Source: Anaerolineae bacterium (GTDB taxonomy: Bacteria; Chloroflexota; Anaerolineae; Aggregatilineales; Phototrophicaceae). From it: a stretch of DNA of 36,176 bases. Below, piece after piece: positions 33,087-36,176 of this stretch. The stretch lies in assembly GCA_028284565.1 (NCBI GenBank), contig JANQRM010000170.1, forward strand, positions 1 to 36,176, read 5' to 3'. The stretch's first letter is position 1, and every line of letters starts with the position of its first letter. The position numbers were made by a program, and so were the translations under genes. The notes beneath the pieces are model-generated. The model saw nothing but the letters and a program-made list of their open reading frames with translations. It did not search any database and was not told where the DNA came from.

Positions 33087-35339
33087 TTAACTGGTAATCA
33101 AGCCATTAACACGAGCTTCGGCACTATGGGTCGCTTCAATGAACAACTGGGCTTCTTCGATGGTTTGGTGTGCCGTATCAGCATCGAGACGATTGGGTGG
33201 ATTATCATGGCGGTTGAGCAGATAACGCCCAAATTTCCCCTTTGCGAAAGGGTCAAAGAATAATTCGGTATCGTAAAAGCGCGTCTTGAATTCATTCACG
33301 ATATTGTTGGGATCATCCCCGACATCAAGGAATTGAGTACGAACTAAGGCTCGTGCGGCGAGTACCATTGCGCGATAGGCTCGCTGTTCTGCATCTGCAA
33401 AATGACCATCATCAAGTGCAATCAACGCATCGAAATATTCGGATTCAGCTTTTGAAATTTCCATTGAGAACAGCGAAACCACTTCACCAGCACATTCGCC
33501 TACACCAATATCCGCAATGGTGTAAATACGTGAATCGCCCCAATCGCTGAATAATTCGGGGGCTTCTTCCAACACAGGTAAGTTGGTATAGGGCTTTAGA
33601 AGTTCTTTAATCTCGCGCTTGCCAAGTCGTGTGACCCAATCTTGGAAAGTTTCCTCGTTTTGTCGTTCATTTACATAGCGGGTGGTGATCACTTCTAAGA
33701 CATCAGGAATGCGTTTTGCTGGAACAGCCCCCATCGCCAAGCCGAAACTACCTGCATTGTTTTGCCATTCTCCACCGAGAACCACTTGAAAATGGGGTAC
33801 TTTATGATTGCCACTGCGCCTTGCATTGCCAAAGAAACCAATATCCGCCACATGATGTTGACCGCAAGAATTGAAGCAACCACTAACCTTGATTTTCAGT
33901 TCTTCAATAGCTTGGGGTAAATCTTTGCGTGTATCAATCAGTCGTTCACGCAATTCGCCAGCCAGACCACGAGACGATGCAATACCCAATTTGCACGTAT
34001 CTGTACCGGGGCAAGCGGTAATATCAACAATCGTATTTGCACCCGCATCCCCCAAGCCAACGGCAGCTAAACGACCATAGACCTCTGGCAAATCTTTGTC
34101 GGATACCCATCGCAGAACAATATTTTGCTCAACCGTGGTTCGCACATTGTCGCCCACAAATTCTTGGGCGATTTCGGCGAGTTGTCGCATCTGCCAACTT
34201 GTGAGGTCACCCAATGGCAAATTAACAGTGACAACACTATAGCCTTGTTGACGTTGTTTATAAATATTGGTGCGATACCAATCTGAAAAACCATCGGGCA
34301 ACGATGCACCATTGAGTATCATGCCTTGACGAATAACTGTTTCTTTATAGGTTGGCAAATCATCCATATAGGCGGTGTGGCTATCATCAGCTGGCAAGGT
34401 CGCCAATTCTTCTTGAACCAAGCGACGAAATTCCTCGATACCTAAATCTGCAACAAGGAATTTGAGACGAGCGCGATTACGATTTTTCTTTTCTCCGAGT
34501 CGTGCATAAACTCGTGATATCGCTTGCGCTAAGGGTAGGATTTTATCTTCTGCAACAAAATCTGCCAGAATCTTGGCTTGATGTGGCACAGTCCCCAGCC
34601 CACCGCCGACAAACACCATAAAACCTTTTTGGATTTCGCCTTCATTTTTAACCGTGCGAGCAAGGAAGCCAATATCGTGCATTTTCACTAGACCGCAAGC
34701 GTGACCTTCACAACCCGAAAACGCAATTTTGACTTTACGTCCAAAATCTTGGATATCATCATGCCCCAGCAAGAAGTCTGCCATTGCACGAGAGTATGGT
34801 GTCACATCAAAGGCTTCATCATGACAAACGCCGGAAATCTGGCAGGCGGTGACGTTGCGAATGGAGTTGCCACAGGCTTCCTGAGTTGTGACATTGACAC
34901 TTGCTAAACGTCGCATCAAATCGGGTGTATCGTCGATATGAACATAGTGTAGTTGAACATCTTGACGGGTTGTGATGTGGATAATATCGTCCGAATACTC
35001 TTCGGCTAAATCAGCAAGCACATTCATTTGCTTCACGGTCAACCCACCATGGGGCAGTTTAATTCGCATCATACCGGGAGCATCCCAGCGGGTATCTGGA
35101 CCTTTGACAATATCACCAGATGGGAACTCCAAGGCTTGTACCTGAACGCCATCATGACGTTTCCCGTTATCATAGCGTTGACCATAAACGCCCCGTCGCA
35201 AACGGGTTTCTGCAAAGACTTTTTCGTCTAGTTTTCCTTGCTTACGTAATTCCATTTGACCCTCAAAGACATCAATTTGATGCGCCAAATCTTCTGGCAT
35301 GATGTCTGCTAAGGTCTCTTTCCATGAGAGTGATGACAT
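33087..35339 (-). CDS. Ferredoxin-type nitrite/sulfite reductase with C-terminal extension
   Basis: The 750-residue enzyme has the two-fold repeated siroheme reductase core. The siroheme/4Fe-4S cysteines are C443 and C449 (TACPGTDTC) and C488 and C492 (SGCFNSCGQHHVADIGF). Siroheme-binding arginines such as R125 (TTRQDVQL) are visible. The N-terminal half also has cysteines C166, C172, C210 and C215. Residues about 620-750 are an extra helical domain of HEPN-like look (AEQRAYRAMVLAARALVRTQF). It reduces nitrite to ammonia or sulfite to sulfide in the cytoplasm; which substrate cannot be told. It is nine bases after a TrpD2-like gene and ahead of haem genes. Confidence 0.92.
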   Translation of the reverse strand: MSSLSWKETLADIMPEDLAHQIDVFEGQMELRKQGKLDEKVFAETRLRRGVYGQRYDNGKRHDGVQVQALEFPSGDIVKGPDTRWDAPGMMRIKLPHGGLTVKQMNVLADLAEEYSDDIIHITTRQDVQLHYVHIDDTPDLMRRLASVNVTTQEACGNSIRNVTACQISGVCHDEAFDVTPYSRAMADFLLGHDDIQDFGRKVKIAFSGCEGHACGLVKMHDIGFLARTVKNEGEIQKGFMVFVGGGLGTVPHQAKILADFVAEDKILPLAQAISRVYARLGEKKNRNRARLKFLVADLGIEEFRRLVQEELATLPADDSHTAYMDDLPTYKETVIRQGMILNGASLPDGFSDWYRTNIYKQRQQGYSVVTVNLPLGDLTSWQMRQLAEIAQEFVGDNVRTTVEQNIVLRWVSDKDLPEVYGRLAAVGLGDAGANTIVDITACPGTDTCKLGIASSRGLAGELRERLIDTRKDLPQAIEELKIKVSGCFNSCGQHHVADIGFFGNARRSGNHKVPHFQVVLGGEWQNNAGSFGLAMGAVPAKRIPDVLEVITTRYVNERQNEETFQDWVTRLGKREIKELLKPYTNLPVLEEAPELFSDWGDSRIYTIADIGVGECAGEVVSLFSMEISKAESEYFDALIALDDGHFADAEQRAYRAMVLAARALVRTQFLDVGDDPNNIVNEFKTRFYDTELFFDPFAKGKFGRYLLNRHDNPPNRLDADTAHQTIEEAQLFIEATHSAEARVNGLITS

Positions 35340-35348
35340 AATGTTCTC

Positions 35349-36176
35349 CTAATATCCTGCAATAAGTTGGGCGGCTTTCAAAACGGATAGGGCTTGTCCG
35401 CTACTTAGTTTTTCATTCGCAATGGCTAATCCTTCATGAATATTGTTCACACGCTGGAGCATCCACAATAGAACGGCTGTTGTGAGCGCAATCTGGTCAG
35501 AAGCCTCGCTCTGTTCGCCTCCTAAAGCCTTGCGAATTGCATCTGCATGTAAATTCGGGTCAGGATTGGTTGACAAATCTACTTCATCAGGGAAACCATA
35601 TTCGCCAGCATCCACCATAAATTCGACCATTTCATCGCCTTGTGCTTGATAGACTCGTGTTTTCTTGCCTAAGCGAATATCGATACTGCCTTCATCGCCC
35701 TGCACAATCCAACTGTTTTCGGCTGGCAAACAATCTGCCATACGATTGAGATAAGCACTGTGATAAAACCCACTGATATGATGGGGGGCATCTGCTGGAT
35801 TAAAGAGCTTTTCAACACTGTTCATCAGTGTACGAACCCCGAAGTGATGCCGAATCGGTGTGAGGGCTGTCCATTGAGGTAGGAGATGTTCAATGTTCAA
35901 GACACCGAAATTGATCCGCTCAATCGACTGTTTTATATCGTCGGGTGGCATATCCGCCGGATAGCCTAATGTCCGAAATAAATTGAGAGGCGCAATCCCA
36001 TTCTTTGTTGGGATTTTATCGGCTCCATGAAGTAAAACGGGAACGCCAATCGCCGCAAGCACAATAGTTGCTGCTATACCCGTCTGTAAATTGCGATTTT
36101 TGCCATTATACGGGAGCGCAATATCAACTAAACCTACGACATCGGGTTTAGGAAATGCTTCCATAACGTCGCGTGC
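35349..36176 (-). CDS. TrpD2-like (glycosyl transferase family 3) protein, N-terminus off the window
   Basis: 275 residues are visible, open to the right edge; members have about 320-350. The chain follows anthranilate phosphoribosyltransferase, for example GVPVLLHGADKIPTKNG, IEHLLPQWTALTPIRHHFGVRT, NPADAPHHISG, IVQGDEGSIDI and a final SSGQALSVLKAAQLI. The PRPP loop GTGGD is replaced by LPYNGKNRN, as in the TrpD2/YbiB group, which does not act in tryptophan synthesis. It precedes the nitrite/sulfite reductase by nine bases in one operon. I recall similar neighbours in cyanobacteria, but this was not checked. The job of the protein is unknown. Confidence 0.85.
   Translation of the reverse strand, partial: ARDVMEAFPKPDVVGLVDIALPYNGKNRNLQTGIAATIVLAAIGVPVLLHGADKIPTKNGIAPLNLFRTLGYPADMPPDDIKQSIERINFGVLNIEHLLPQWTALTPIRHHFGVRTLMNSVEKLFNPADAPHHISGFYHSAYLNRMADCLPAENSWIVQGDEGSIDIRLGKKTRVYQAQGDEMVEFMVDAGEYGFPDEVDLSTNPDPNLHADAIRKALGGEQSEASDQIALTTAVLLWMLQRVNNIHEGLAIANEKLSSGQALSVLKAAQLIAGY

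Noticed and set aside
1..36176. CRISPR arrays, tRNA or rRNA genes, insertion sequences, prophage
   Set aside because: No regularly spaced repeats, cloverleaf-like sequences, transposase motifs or phage structural genes were seen on either strand.

Overview
The window looks like chromosomal DNA of a bacterium in the phylum Chloroflexota, probably an Anaerolineae-type lineage. This placement is an inference. It rests on a caa3-type oxidase of the A2 kind, long secreted and membrane proteins built from Chloroflexota-style modules (PPC repeats, SH3b, bPH2, Thr/Pro-rich linkers before TPR-like regions), and a one-protein receiver/histidine kinase. No rRNA, tRNA, CRISPR array, insertion sequence or prophage was seen, and no gene-free stretch exceeds 300 bases.

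Layout. (1) 1-4797, minus strand: a caa3 cytochrome oxidase operon (ctaC, ctaD, ctaE, then a small membrane protein cut by the window edge), preceded by an unknown two-helix membrane protein. (2) 5051-8014: a double-thioredoxin protein, an orphan receiver/kinase fusion and RluD pseudouridine synthase. (3) 8195-13249, plus strand: rsfS with a probable CTG start, a large secreted PPC-repeat protein, a GalE-like epimerase and an anchored TPR-like protein. (4) 13425-17769: an AT-rich pseudo-receiver/GAF/membrane protein, PspA, and a divergent HTTM protein. (5) 17825-22794, plus strand: YccF; a tight trio of FGE-fold protein, methyltransferase and GNAT; a membrane-anchored DsbA-like thioredoxin; and an AT-rich secreted SH3b/lectin-like protein. 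(6) 22942-29335: a cNMP-binding/twin bPH2 membrane protein, an AT-rich HEPN-domain protein, a membrane coiled-coil protein, an AlaX-like tRNA-editing gene broken by one base, and a divergent ABC-2-like permease. (7) 29609-36176, minus strand: a TrpD2-like protein, ferredoxin-type nitrite/sulfite reductase, an unknown protein, then hemC-hemD-hemB.

How the genes fit together. The last block joins a siroheme enzyme to tetrapyrrole genes: HemB, HemC and HemD make uroporphyrinogen III, the branch point to siroheme and haem. The caa3 oxidase at the other end is a large haem consumer. The thioredoxin and DsbA-like proteins and the membrane-stress proteins (PspA, bPH2, YccF) look like envelope and redox upkeep.

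Most unusual items. The HEPN gene and the GAF/two-helix gene are AT-rich compared with their neighbours and look like separate accessory insertions, possibly defence or stress effectors. rsfS appears to start at CTG. alaX is broken at a point where one missing A explains the break. alaX and the ABC-2-like gene share a palindromic -10 element. I did not find a multi-gene system that I could confidently call new.
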